DNA of 64,000 bases, taken from Pelodera strongyloides. Taxonomy: Eukaryota; Nematoda; Chromadorea; Rhabditida; Rhabditidae. Each line of letters starts with the position of its first letter. Positions within the stretch are counted from its first letter, which is position 1. The position numbers and the translations under genes are program-made. Positions 47,701 to 60,189 of the stretch are shown here, in pieces. Where the stretch lies: positions 207,288 through 271,287 of the forward strand of contig JAANDG010000145.1 of NCBI GenBank assembly GCA_036852015.1. The letters run 5' to 3'. The notes beneath the pieces were generated by a model that ran no database searches, was not told where the DNA came from, and saw nothing but the letters and a program-made list of their open reading frames with translations.

Positions 47701-50456
47701 ACAAAAACCCTGTTCTGAGATTTTGAACTCGTTTTGAGCCCGTTCTGTATTTTGCCACAGGGTTTTCTGGTACAAAAACAATGTGCTGAGATTTTGACCT
47801 CGTTTTGAACTCGTTCAGCATTTTGCCACAGGGTTTTCTGGTACAAAAACCCTGTTCTGAGATTTTGAACTCGTTTTGAGCCCGTTTAGCATTTTGCCAC
47901 AGGGTTTTCTGGGACAAAAACCCTGTTCTGAGATTTCGAACTCGTTTTGAACTCGTTCAGCGTTTTGCCACGGGGTTTTCTGGTACAAAAACCTTGTACT
48001 GAGAATTTGACCTCGTTTTGAACTCGGTTTTGCCGCAGGGTTTTCTGGTACAAAAACCCTGTGCTGAGATTTTGACCTCGTTCAGCATTTTGCCACAGGG
48101 TTTTCTGGTACAAAAACCCTGTTCTGAGATTTTGATCTCGTTCAGCATTTTGCCACAGGGTTTTCTGGTACAAAAACCCTTTGCTGAGATTTTGACCTCG
48201 TTTTGAACTCGTTCAGCATTTTGCCACAGGGTTTCTGGTACAAAAACCCTGTGCTGAGATTTTGAACTCGTTTTGAACTCGTTCAGCATTTTGCCACAAG
48301 GTTTGCTGGTACAAAAACCTTGTACTGAGAATTTGACCTCGTTTTGAACTCGTTCAGCATTTTGCCGCAGGGTTTTCTGGTACAAAAACCCTGTGCTGAG
48401 ATTTTGACGTTTTAACTCGTTCAGCATTTTGCCACAGGGTTTTCTGGTACAAAAACCCTGTTCTGAGATTTTGAACTCGTTCAGCATTTTGCCACATTGT
48501 TTTCTGGTACAAAAACCCTTTGCTGAGATTTTGACCTCGTTTTGAACTCGTTCAGCATTTTGCCACAGGGTTTCTGGTACAAAAACCCTGTGCTGAGATT
48601 TTGAACTCGTTTTTTACGTTCAGCCACAGGGTTTTCTGGTACAAAAACCACTGAGATTTTGAAATCGTTTTGAACCGTTCAGCATTTTGCCACAGGGTTT
48701 TCTGGTACAAAAACCCTGTGCTGAGATTTTGACCTCGTTTTGAACTCGTTCAGCATTTTGCCACAGGGTTTTCTGGTACAAAAACCCTGTTCTGAGATTT
48801 TGAACTCGTTTTGAGCTCGTTCAGCATTTTGCCACAGGGTTTTCTGGTACAAAAACCCTGTTCTGAGATTTGGAACTCGTTTTGAGCCCGTCAGCATTTT
48901 GCAGGGTTTTGGTACAAAACATGTTCTAGATTTTGAACTCGTTTTGAGCCCACATTTTGCCACAGGGTTTTTCTGGTACAAAAAGCCTGTTCTGAGATTT
49001 TGAAACTCGTTCAGCATTTTGCCACAGGGTTTTCTGGTACAAAAACCCTGTTCTGAGATTTTGAACTCGTTCAGCATTTCGCCACAGGGTTTTCTGGTAC
49101 AAAAACCCTTTGCTGAGATTTTGACCTCGTTTTGAACTCGTTCAGCATTTTGCCACAGGGTTTTCGGTACAAAACCCTGTTCTGAGATTTTGAACTCGTT
49201 CAGCATTTTGCCACAGGGTTTTCTGGTACAAAAACCCTTTGCTGAGATTTTGACCTCGTTTTGAACTCGTTCAGCATTTTGCCACAGGGTTTTCGGGTAC
49301 AAAAACCCTGTTCTGAGATTTTGAACTCGTTTTGAGCCCGTTCAGAATTTTGCCACAGGGTTTTCTGGTACAAAAACCCTGTTCTGAGATTTTGAACTTG
49401 TTTTGAGAGCGTTCTGCATTTTGCCACAGGGTTTCTGGTACAAAAACCCTGTGCTGAGATTTTGAACTCGTTTTGAACTCGTTCAGCATTTTGCCACAGG
49501 GTTTTCTGGTACAAAAACCCTGTTCTGAGATTTTGAACTCGTTTTGAACTCGTTCAGCATTTTGCCACAGGGTTTTATGGTACAAAAACCCTGTTCTGAG
49601 ATTTTGAACTCGTTTTGAGCCCGTTCAGCATTTTGCGACAGGGTTGTCTGGTACAAAAACCCTGTTCTGAGATTTTGAACTCGTTCAGCATTTTGCCACA
49701 GGGTTTTCTGGTACAAAAACCCTGTTCTGAGATTTTGAACTCGTTTTGAGCCCGTCAGCATTTTGCCACAGGGTTTTCTGGTACAAAAAGCCTGTTCTGA
49801 GATTTTGAACTCGTTTTGAGCCCGTCAGCATTTTGCCACAGGGTTTTCTGGTACAAAAAGCCTGTTCTGAGATTTTGAACTCGTTCAGCATTTTGCCACA
49901 GGGTTTTCTGGTACAAAAAGCCTGTTCTGAGATTTTGAACTCGTTCAGCATTTTGCCACAGGGTTTTCTGGTACAAAAACCCTGTTCTTTTGAACTCGTT
50001 CAGCATTTTGCCACAGGGTTTTCTGGTACAAAAACCCTTTGCTGAGATTTTGACCTCGTTTTGAACTCGTTCAGCATTTTGCCACAGGGTTTTCTGGTAC
50101 AAAAACCCTGTTCTGAGATTTTGAACTCGTTTTGAGCCCGTTCAGCATTTTGCCACAGGGTTTTCTGGTACAAAAACCCTGTTCTGAGATTTTGACCTCG
50201 TTTTGAACTCGTTCAGCATTTTGCCACAGGGTTTTCTGGTACAAAAACCCTGTTCTGAGATTTTGAACTCGTTCAGCATTTTGCCACAGGGTTTTCTGAT
50301 ACAAAAACCCTGTTCTGAGATTTTGAACTCGTTCAGCATTTTGCCACAGGGTTTTCTGGTACAAAAACCCTGTGCTGATATTTTGACCCTGTTTTGAACT
50401 CGTTCAGCATCTTATCACAGGGTTTTCTGGTACAAAAGCCCTGTGCTGAGATTTTG
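41778..50456. repeat. Tandem satellite array, 71-bp and 60-bp monomers
   Basis: About 8.7 kb of head-to-tail repeats, roughly 120-135 copies. The full monomer (71 bp) reads through CAGCATTTTGCCACAGGGTT, TTCTGGTACAAAAACCCTGT, TCTGAGATTTTGAACTCGTT and TTGAACTCGTT (or TTGAGCCCGTT). A shorter form lacks the last 11 bp. Each monomer contains the palindrome ACAGGGTTTT-8 nt-AAAACCCTGT. Copies are highly alike, with indel-rich or truncated blocks near 43490-43770, 44420-44480, 46800-47200 and 48600-48960. Sub-variants (CTGTTCTGAG, CTTTGCTGAG, CTGTGCTGAG) alternate. The minus strand is largely stop-free in all three frames, which gives long repetitive ORFs; I regard these as by-products of the repeat. 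Confidence 0.97.
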
Positions 50457-51953
50457 TAGTGTCATTGACACGCACTATTCCAATGCTATATTAACAAATA
50501 TGAGAATTCATGATTATTTTTCTAATCCTATGACGTGATTCTAAATATAATTCTTTTAGAACGAAAAAAAAAAGCAATATGCTTACCAAGCTACTAAGCC
50601 GTTAGGCGTTAGGATGTGTGATGTGCTTTAACATAAATTACAATATCACCTGAATATTGTGCCAGAAGGACAGCATGAACTTATTGCCAAGTTGCCTTAT
50701 TTGTCTTTTTTTTTCGGGACACTTGTTACTAAAAGCCAGCGACTAATAAGTTTCATGTCGTAGCTTTGCTTGCAGCATACAGTATACCATTCACTGCCAG
50801 TAATACTGACTATCACATCCGTTGTCAGCTAAATTTTGATTTGAAAAGCTATTTTGCGCTGGAACACCTAACCAAGTGTCTTTGTCAAGGCTAAACATTT
50901 ATACAACTAATATACCCAGGTGCGACAGAATAATAAAGCCCATTAATCGCTTCAATCATTTTCTGGTATACGATATAACTACCGTATCAGTTTATCTACA
51001 GTACACCAATTATTTACGGATAGCGCGCGCATTTACAACAGCGCTCCAATTAGGTACTACTCCAATAATTTACAATACCCAATTATGTTTAGTAACCATA
51101 ACACAATTAGCTACAATAAAACAACTGCGAATACATTAAAAGAAAGATTTGTGTGTTAAAATCTCGCTAACAAAACAAAATTGCCATCACATCTTTACCC
51201 GCGCAATATGAAACAATGGAGACATATTTCAATCAATTCAAAGTAATCATAAGTCATAAGGCAAGAAACATGAAAATCGAATTTATGCGCGTCATTATCA
51301 AACCACAATGTATCGTTTGTTAAAAAAGAATGGTCATGGTCTGCTACTAACGGTAATACAGTACTCCTATTGTTAGACCGCGCACCACATAGGACAGGGT
51401 ATATAAGACATTATTCCAACTTAGCAATAAAGATAATACCGTAATTACTCATAAGTCGGTTTCTAGTCGATCTACAGTACTCCCAATGTCGATTTCAAGC
51501 TTACACCAAAAAACTGGCTAGTTTGCGCAAAAGAAAACAAGTCATAATCAATTCAAACAATCACTTTACAGCAGTCAGAATGAAAATAGAATGTATATGC
51601 TTTATTACCAAACGCGCAAAACAAAGGAACAAATAAAAACAACATTCTTTTATAAATATTTATTCAGAAACCAACAACAAATGACATACAACGCGAAATG
51701 TAATCAAGGAAATTTAGCTCATTGAGAGCTGAAGAATAGAAGTGTCAGAGAGTTTCAAAAAAGTCAGGTCATATTACAAGACTGCGGCGTATGCGCACGC
51801 TTCAACTATGCATAGCCGCGTTATCACTGAGATTCCGTCAAAACATCAGAAAGGTTATGCAAATCCGTCAAAAAGATTGCATCAAATTGTTCAAAAGCGT
51901 AAAAGATCATCGTAGTCCGCGTAAGCAAGAACTACATTCAAGCTGTTACTCAA

Positions 51954-51985
<32 letters not shown>

Positions 51986-54799
51986 CTAGATGATATTCAG
52001 ATGAGTCCCCAGACTTCTACACTTAAACTACTAACTAGAATACTTATATATTTGAGAAATTTCAAGAACGTCTGAAACAAAAGAAGGTTTCTCAAAACAT
52101 AAGCACCCCAGCTACAATCCCTATGTAGACTGTTCCTACTACCATTTCACTACCGTAAGTTCCCTTAGTGAGAACTCCCCCTACTACTCCCATTGTGGCA
52201 CCCCTAATATACCAATCAACCACCACAATGACCCGCCAACTCACCTCCTCTCCTCCGCTTCAGTCCCCTCCTCGCTACCTCTTCCACAAGCCGCATCTCC
52301 CCTGCCGCTCCTCGATAGCTCCAGCGTCCCTTCGCGTCGCCTGGTGCCGCGGTACAAGCCCGCCGCAGGACCGGGCGAGCACTGGTGGTCTGGGGGCCTG
52401 GTCTTACCTCACTTACCCGTACACACCCAGTGAAACACCTTCCAGGAGGGTCTCGTCCAGGTCGCCCTCCCGTCTGGGATGCGCTCATTTTTTTTACCGG
52501 TCACTGCTGTTTCGCGTACCTGTGGGGACGCTCACACGTCCCTTCCGCCTATCGTATTCCGCGAACCAGCTCGCTTGATCCGCCTCCTTGTTGCGTACGA
52601 ATCCACGTTGGCTTGAGTTCAGTTGGATGACGAAGCCGACTTACACTAAAACAACAAATTCACTAAGATTTGTTGACGTGAGGAGATTTGTAGCACTAGA
52701 GAGATAGTAATACAGGTGGTAATAAGCTCGCGCACATGTGGCACACATGTTAGTCGAAATATGCGCGCCAATTGTGCGCCATTGGTGCGCCCCTTTTGCA
52801 ACACCGAGAGTATCTGCGTTAGGCCCTTGCAGCAGATCCACTTTTTGCGATGACACGAAGTTTCACACTAACGTAACATTGACAAGAAGTTGCTAGTTAA
52901 TGTTTGCGATAAAATAGTAGTTACAAATGCGATAAAACACAATTAAGTTCATCAGCAAGGTTTTTTTGAATGAACTTTACGATAGAGCCCATACTTTAGT
53001 TGTTACAAATGCAACACAACACATTTCGTCCAAATTAGGTTGATGCGCAAGCGTGAATGAACTTGTAACCCAATGGTGAAAGCAATTAGTACACAGCTAG
53101 AAAACTGACCATAGCTCATTTCTCAAATCCTCGTGTTTTTGTACCACAGTACCTTGTGTTATTTCGTTGCTCGTCGTCGTAATTGATCATTCCAAGTTGA
53201 AAAAGGAATATATTAGCAAAATAAAGTCACAATATGAGAAATACACCGTAACATTCAAGGAATCAATCGAAAGTGGTCTTACATTCAGTTGTGATATATA
53301 GATAAGCTATAGAATAGTTGTAAACTACAAAAAAAATCAAATCTACAATATATAAAAACAATAAAACTCACTTCGATCAGACGATTCTGGAAGCAGCCGC
53401 ACCAGACGACTAAAAGTCGAAAGTGTAAATTAGAATAAGAATTTAGTCTACGTGTGGTTCATTCGCATGCTAATTTGTATGCTAATTTTAGACTATAAAA
53501 TTTGGTTGCGATACCGTAGTTGCAACGCATAGTGGAAGCCTGCATTTTTTTTTGAAAAAATTGCTCGAGGAGGTTTGAAAAGTTTCTTTATTATTATTAT
53601 GTTATCATGAATGAATGTTGCGTTATTGAATACGATCGATGGCTTACAACCGAATCGTGTCTTCCATAATAGATATGGGGAGACATCTGTACGTACCTAC
53701 TGCCAGCCAGAATCCAATGTGTATCTATACATTTTGTATTGTCAAAAAAAATTATTTTATATTTTCTTTCTGATTAAGTTTTATGTGGCATTGGTTTTCG
53801 GTACGTCTTGGAAAGCATGGGGACGGTCTAATAACATTGTTGTAGGCTTGCAGGCGTAGAACTTGGTTTGCCCTTACAATTAGCATTCGTTTTAATCAGC
53901 TGTATCTGGCTGAGAGACTCCCGTCGTTATTTACTAACCGCAAAATGTTTAGAATCTAAACACACACTTTGCTTTGAAATCTGTTTTTTTTTTTTTATTT
54001 GCGTTTCTCTCTTCCTAATTGTAAGCTTGTTCCCGGGTACGAATCCCGCCCAGTGCTACCATCTTGCAAACATGCCACGGCGTCGGGAATAAAGTTAAGG
54101 CGCTCCCCTTGCCTACCTTAGGACGGACGTTTCGCTCTGTAATCTCTGTATTCCGTCTTCCCTACAATCCCTACATTCGACAATGGTCACTTCCCTGCCC
54201 TCTACGCTCTACTACTCTCTACCTACGGGACACATCGGCCAAGAGACACCGCCCGGATTGGAACTACAATGAAGATCCCCGACTTCTGGAACAAAAAACG
54301 GGACCCTGGATCTCTACATGCTTAAGTCTATGTGTGATGATTGTATGTCTGAATAAAGTGGTATTCATTTGTCAACTATTTGTCCAGTTCTTTTGCTCTG
54401 TTTTTTTTTTTTTTGTGTTTTCTCACCCTTCCTATTCGTCCTGTGTCTCAGAAAGAATCAGAAAAACATTAGTTATCCTACGTTTCTGTTCTTTTTTTTA
54501 GTTTCTTGCTTCGGTTTGCATTAACCAAGAATTCCTTATTCCTTGACAACTAAAGTATTTGCTGGTTTTATATTTTCCGTATTTCCTTTCTCTGAAATTC
54601 TCGGTTTCAACGCGTAATGTTCGTTTGTTTTTGAAGTCGGTGGATTTGGTGGATATTAGTTTATTTTAGGAGCTGAATGTGTTGCTCGTCTGTCCCCGGT
54701 TATTTCCTTCCTCCTTTCCATTTCTCCGGGAGCGATCTGTCACTATCCCCGTGCGATTAACTGTCTTCATGTGAAATGAAATGCCTAGAACGGTCTAAT
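50457..54799. other. Region right of the satellite, no confirmed gene
   Basis: AT-rich to about 52.1 kb, with a (GA)n tract at 51955-51985. A GC-rich stretch at 52200-52600 has opposing ORFs (136 codons plus, 90 codons minus). On the minus strand possible donors occur at TGTACG|GTAAGTGAG (about 52420) and GAGGAG|GTGAGTTGG (about 52244), so it might be a promoter-proximal first exon of a minus-strand gene, but no following exon was found. B-box-like GTACGAATCCC at 54036-54046 may be SINE debris. Confidence 0.35.
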
Positions 54800-54809
54800 G
54801 ACAGACTGA

Positions 54810-55386
54810 AGATAAATGTTCAGACCCCTAAAGCTCCCTCCGGTTGGCGCGCTGCCAACCGTGCATTTTCGCATGCGATCGTGCATTTTTTTTTCGCATT
54901 TTTTTCTCCATTCTTTTCTCTCTCTCTCTCCCATACTCTATCTTCTCTCTCTATTTTCGCTCTCTCTATTTTCACTCTCTCTATTTCACTCTCTCTATTT
55001 CTCTCTCTACTCCTCTCTCTATTTCACTCTCTCTCTTCACTCTCTATTTTCGCTCTCTCTATTTCACTCTCTCTATTTCCACTCTCTATTTCACTCACTC
55101 TCTCTATTTCACTCTCTCAATTTCACTCTCTCAATTTCACTCCTCTATTTTTCCCTCTCTCTATTTCACTCTCTCTATTTCACTCTCTCTATTTCCTCTC
55201 TTATTTTCCCTCTCTCTATTTTCCGTAAGAGAGAGAGAGGGAGGGGAGAAGCACACACACACAGAAAAGTACTGTCGCATTTTCACAACGAAAAAAAAAT
55301 GCAAAAGAAATGCACGATCGCATGCGAAAATGCACGGTTGGCAGCGCGCCAATCCGGAGGGAGCTTAGGGGTCTGAACATTTATCT
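54810..55386. mobile_element. Foldback element with 10-bp target duplication
   Basis: The sequence GACAGACTGA is directly repeated at 54800-54809 and 55387-55396. Inside are inverted repeats of about 95 bp starting AGATAAATGTTCAGACCCCT and running through CCAACCGTGCATTTTCGCAT. The centre is a long CT-rich array (about 54905-55230) built from CTCTCTATTTCA units. No transposase. A 9-11-bp duplication with long inverted ends fits a Mutator-like non-autonomous element. The 150-186-codon ORFs here are translations of the CT array. Confidence 0.8.
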
Positions 55387-55399
55387 GACAGACTGACAG

Positions 55400-56209
55400 A
55401 GGTTGGCGTTACTTTGTTTGGTTACTTCTTTGCTGTGTTTACTTCCCGTGTTTTTTTGTTGTTGTTCATGAGTTGAGCGTTCATTTGTTTTAGGTGGAGT
55501 GGAACTTTTCCATAATCCGTATGCCATATTGCTTTAAGGAGATCTGTGGCCGTATGCACGAACAGCGGGAACCTCCCAGGGTGGAAGAATTTGCCCCTGT
55601 GTGTCTCTGATTCGTGTGATCCCTCCCTTTCTCTCACTCCCACTGGGAGGCTGGGAGCTTCCCGGCGCGTTCGTGCATTCGGCCACTGCAAGGTACTCGT
55701 GTAATCCAATCTCTGGTTGTTTCAGACGCTACTTCTGTTGTCACCGACGATCTTGCGGCTTTTTTAACGGCACGTTTGTCTGTGGATCTGTTTTGTTTAT
55801 CGAATAAGAGGAGTGTGATCATCCGTTGTTCCTGAATGTAAATGTGAATCCGCCAGTGAAACAACAATTACCATGTAAGTTTCTTCCCTTTCCCTATCTA
55901 TCAATTTAACTTCGTGTATGGGTATGGGGTTTGCAAGTATGCCTGATTTTCCTTGCAAGAATCGAAAAATTTACCGTATCTTGGCACTACACGAGAATAT
56001 CTACAGGCAGTTTTTACGACCCATCGCCACAAAACAAGTAGTTTAAGTATACATGTTTCTACCATTACTTCTCTGCGTTGTTTCTCTAGTCCGCTCTCTT
56101 TAATTCTGGTGCTACTCTTGGTTAGCGGATAGGTATTTTATGGGTGACTGGTACTGTATCGTTTAGGCACATCTTTGATAATGACTAGCGTTTAACACAT
56201 ATATTTTAG
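55400..56209. other. Flank of unresolved locus
   Basis: A possible exon follows TGTTTCAG at about 55724 and a donor-like ATGTAAGTTT occurs at about 55873, but no frame connects convincingly to the next candidate exon at 56210. TATGCCATATTGCTTTAA near 55519-55536 resembles a lone family A MITE end. Confidence 0.25.
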
Positions 56210-57517
56210 GCTTCCCCTTTGGATTGATCGCATGGGTTTTAGACAGTTCAATGGATTTTCTCATTGCAAGAAGAGAATCCTTCCGCATCGTAAGTTAGTT
56301 TTGTTCGTTTAGTGTGTTGTGCAGTTTCTGTTTCCGGTATGTATGAATAATGTCACGATTATATTCCTTTCTGAATACTCGAATCCTTGTTTTTTGATAT
56401 ACTACATAACATTAAAGTCTAAAATTATTACACGACTGGTGTGCGCTCATTTTGGCTATGACTGGGGCGTATAGTAGTTGATATTATCATAATTAACCGT
56501 AGATTATCTAGACTAATTAGTTCACCGACCGGATCCTTTGGACATACGTATGTACGTATCCCATCTACTTATGCGTACAATAACACAAGCTCCTGTCAGG
56601 GTTCGACACGAATTCCTGTATTCATGTGAAACATTTCGACGTATGTCCCATCCCCGTAAAGTTCCCAGTTGCTAAACGGAGCATAATCCATTTGTCGTCG
56701 ATAAGATATCATTGTCATAAGATTTTTTGTATTTGTCATCTATGTACTGTTTCTGTTTCTTCCTATTGTTGGTGATGCCACACAAGGACACAATTTGTGA
56801 AAAGAGAAACAGAACTTTAGAACTTATTTTAGCTAAATGTTTTTTTCTGAACTTTTGTCGTTTCAGCTCGAATGTGGGGTTATTCGTATTCGCAAGTCGC
56901 AAGGATATATTCTGTGGAGTACTGTCGTTAACTGGAGTGATCGTCAGAGTTGAATCGGAGGCCTGTCGTCCAGGTACATGAACAGTTTTTTCTATACATG
57001 GGTTTTGTTGTAAAATGCTTTCCTGCCTTTAACCTATTTAGCATAGTTGTATGTTGACCCAACAAGTACCGTAGCGTTATTTACTGTTGGTAGTGGTACG
57101 TGGTACCGGTCGTACCGTAGTCTTGTTGGCATTTCTCATTTCTCGCTCTCGTGTGCCATGTTCTAATGCTAGTATTGAATAAATAAGACAGTTATGGGTG
57201 GGAGGAGTTAATTTCTACCATTACTTCGTTCTTCTACGTTTCTGGTTCCTTCTCTAGTCCGCCCACTTTAATTGTACTGCTGGATACCGGACAATCTTTC
57301 GTAGGAGAGCAAGTGATAGTTCTATGTTCTGTTCTCTTTTACTTTTGCATAATTCATCAATCGTTCTTTATGTTTTATCTTGATTTATTTCAGGAGGTTT
57401 GAGAAGTGCCCCACAGGAGTGGAGTTGCGATATTCCCGTGGCTGTGACTGGGGTGGCAGCTCAGTTCTATAGTTCTATTATCGATATAGCTCACGAATGG
57501 GCTTTTCGATCGAGATG
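56210..57517 (+). CDS. Unidentified spliced gene A (candidate exons only)
   Basis: Candidate exons at 56210-56289, 56867-56979 and 57395-57517, bounded by good signals (ATTTTAG, GTAAGT; GTTTCAG, GTACAT; TTTCAG, stop TGA). The last two join in phase and give CGVLSLTGVIVRVESEACRP followed by GLRSAPQEWSCDIPVAVTG and a terminal WAFRSR. The first reads GFPFGLIAWVLDSSMDFLI in one frame, but its phase does not match the second in that frame, so an exon or boundary is missing. No domain is recognised. May belong with the exons at 58398-59879. Confidence 0.3.
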
Positions 57518-58065
57518 ATTTTACTTTTTTTTTGCCTTTTTTCATTGCGTGTGCTAGTGGCTAGTGGCTTGTGATTGTACAGTAAGTAACAGTCAACGAG
57601 TCAACTTGCGCCTAGTTTGATTGTTCTGTTCATCTTCAGTATTTTACTCTGCTATTCATAAGTAAAATGGCTGCGGGATCTTAACTTGATTTGATGTAGG
57701 TGGCGCGGGTGTATAGTATCACTTTTTGACGTTAGGATAGTGTTGCTGATTCTTGATACACTTTCTGTTTCTGCAATATTTTTAGTTCTTTGATCATCCC
57801 AGCGTTAGGAATGCATTTATGCGGAACTCCTGAAGATGGAATGGTTTGGCTTGGATACTTCAAATGTTATGCATCCGGTTGTTGACGAACCGAGAGATAT
57901 CCTCGGTTAGTTTTTTTACTTCTGCTCATTTATCATTCACGTATTACTTGTGGCAGTTCGTCGTTTACGATTATCAGAAAGGTTTACCATTTTAGATTAT
58001 TCACTACATATCATATTACGTAGATGTGTATGGTAATCGCAGTCACGCTAATGATTCCAATCATT

Positions 58066-58145
58066 TGCCAAGTGATGTAGTGGTTAACGCCTTATAGCCA
58101 CATTCATGCAAAGGCCAAAGGACACGGGTTCGATTCTAGATCCAG
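58066..58145 (+). repeat. tRNA-derived SINE-like fragment
   Basis: A-box-like TAGTGGTTAACG (about 58078) and B-box-like GGGTTCGATTC (58126-58136) are spaced as in tRNA genes, but arms do not fold into a full cloverleaf. Probably a decayed tRNA-derived short element. Confidence 0.3.
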
Positions 58146-58397
58146 ACACTCGATTCCGTAGATAAAAAAACTTGAATTAAAAACTTGAATTGAAGTGGAG
58201 TATGTTAAAAATGGGGTATGTTGAAGTGTGGCATACTGTAGACGTTTATCACTATTTGAAGTACTTTTCTTGGGTACTGTATTGTTTTGTGCCTGTCTGC
58301 CGGTGCTTATGTTTGTGAGTTTGTGCCAGGCTGCCAGGCGTGTCTCGTTTTCAGTAATTTATATCGGTTCTGTATTTCTTACATGGTATTCCTTCAG

Positions 58398-59879
58398 GAG
58401 CTTCGATACGTGCAACGGGTGCTATTTTTCTGTTCCTGGGACTGGCTGCCGATAGTTGTGCAAATGGTGGGCGCTTGGAGCACGGTGCTTGTTTCTGGTA
58501 AGAGAACATACTTTGTTCTTTTTGTTACCGCGGTCGTGATTGGTTTTTCTAACACACATTTTCCCTTTTATTTTCGCTTGCGTCTTGTGTCTTGTGAAAC
58601 ATTTCTTACATCACGGTGTGCGTTACTGCTACTGGCTATTTGACTATTGCACATCTGTTAGCTATCAGGTTATCCTTCTGCGTTTGGATTCTGTAGATGT
58701 AGAGGGTAGGTATATAACTTGTTTTGTCATTTGGACTAACAATACGTTATAAGTTAATTGATAAGTGATAACCAATGATGCAGGATTGGTCACTGGTTAA
58801 AGCTAAGGTCGGCGCCAGAGTTGCGTAACAACTAGTCAGTACTTAACCCCTAGGTTAATGTGCGTGCGTGGGAGTTGTGCGAAATACTCTTGGCGCAAGC
58901 GCTGCTCCATGTGCGTGAATGTCCCATAGGATGCGCTTTTGCCTTATTATGACCAAATGCTATTCTAACCTTTCCTTCATGCTACGTGGTGCTCTGGTGC
59001 ACCCCACGCGTACCCTAGGGAGGAAGAAGTGCGCCCCCTCAGTGTGACTTCAACACTTCAACTTCTACATTCACTTCCTCTTTAGGTCTTCGATCTGTAC
59101 GTTTGGACGTAGCTCTTGTATCCTTGGATGTGGTAATATGGTGCTATAATGGGATGACCGAGAAGAGAACCTCATATGTACTGGACGAACCGATGAACGG
59201 AACACTACTTAGGTTGGCTTAATTGATTTATTTCTATTATTCCCGCAAAACTTCGTCACTCTTCACTTTTGTGTGTGTCTTTCCGGTACCATTTCGGAAT
59301 ATGACACGGTGTTGTGTTCTATTTTGATTCCATGTTTCCCATGTTTCCAGCCATTGGACCTAATATTAGGAGCCCTTATCACTTACGTTTTAGATTACAA
59401 TGATCGGACTCTCGGACTTTATGTGGCGCACGACGCAGTATTTGAGATGTACTTGTAAGTTTCATTCTATGATTGAGCAGCGGGTCGAGTTGCTTTATGA
59501 AGGAGGTACTGTAGCGCCAGTTTGAAACATCAGTGTTTCTCATTTGCATTTGCTACTATTCGATTCGTGATTAGGTGATTAGGCGTACCGACAATCACTT
59601 ACATAGAACTGGCTGAAGTATGTAAACATCTCGATATGCGTAATATATATTCATATTTGATAATGGAATTCGAGTTTTTTTGTTAGTTTATTGTAGCTTT
59701 TTAGGAACTAGGACTGTAAGTTTTACCCAGGATCAGGCGTTTTTATTATTGATTATTTTTTGTTCTTATTTCACAATTTCTCTTTATTATTATTTAGGAT
59801 TCCTTCTTTTCCCTCGTTGAAGGCCGGCCGAAGCATCAGTGAAGTGAAGGCAGTGAAGCTGATTCGTCAATATGGATAA
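58398..59879 (+). CDS. Unidentified spliced gene B, 3' exons
   Basis: Exons 58398-58497, 59086-59132, 59351-59454 and 59798-59879 join in phase and end at TAA. They read LRYVQRVLFFCSWDWLPIVV, then GLRSVRLDVALVSLDV, then PLDLILGALITYVLDYN and YVAHDAVFEMYL, ending KAVKLIRQYG. Exon 2 could instead extend to a donor at about 59211, but only the shorter form keeps phase with exon 3. The 5' end is not found; a short exon with ATG at 57836 (MEWFGLDTSNVMHP) ends in the wrong phase for direct joining. I do not recognise the family. The GLRS start of exon 2 recurs in candidate gene A, hinting at a tandem duplication. Confidence 0.35.
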
Positions 59880-59904
59880 CTTCGTGTATAGTACATAGGA
59901 AATG

Positions 59905-60165
59905 GAAAACACCAAAAAAACACGGAACATGATCATCGAAAAACCCGCTCATGATCCGTGTTTTTTTCGAACATAATCGACGATTTTCTTATGTATTATT
60001 TTTCAGATTTTAGTAAAAACCCGTGTTTTTTTTGGTGCAGACACCAAATAAGCACGGAACTTGGTCGAAAAAAACACGGATCATCAGTGATCGGTGTTTT
60101 TTTGGAGCATGTTCGGGTTTTTCGTTGTGTTTTTTCACAAAACCCGTGTTTTTTTCGTGTTTTCG
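59905..60165. repeat. Clustered inverted AACACGG repeats
   Basis: CACCAAAAAAACACGG (59911-59926) is complemented by CCGTGTTTTTTTTGGTG at about 60022-60038, and the AACACGG/CCGTGTT word recurs about eight times. This gives a set of possible hairpins just after the end of candidate gene B. ORFs on both strands here are repeat translations. Confidence 0.6.
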
Positions 60166-60189
60166 TTTTCCTGTGGTAATGGTGGGTTT

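Noticed and set aside
42069..50364. Long repetitive ORFs (up to 220 codons) in the satellite
   Set aside because: They arise from stop-free monomers in every minus-strand frame and show no start, splice or domain signal.
41778..50456. CRISPR-like regular repeats
   Set aside because: The repeats are contiguous satellite monomers without unique spacers, in a eukaryotic intron-rich context.
52168..52578. 136-codon plus-strand Pro/Ser-rich ORF
   Set aside because: GC-rich block with ORFs on both strands; no convincing exon chain on either.
54776..55376. 150-186-codon Ser/Leu/Phe ORFs
   Set aside because: Translations of the CT-rich core of a foldback element in three frames.
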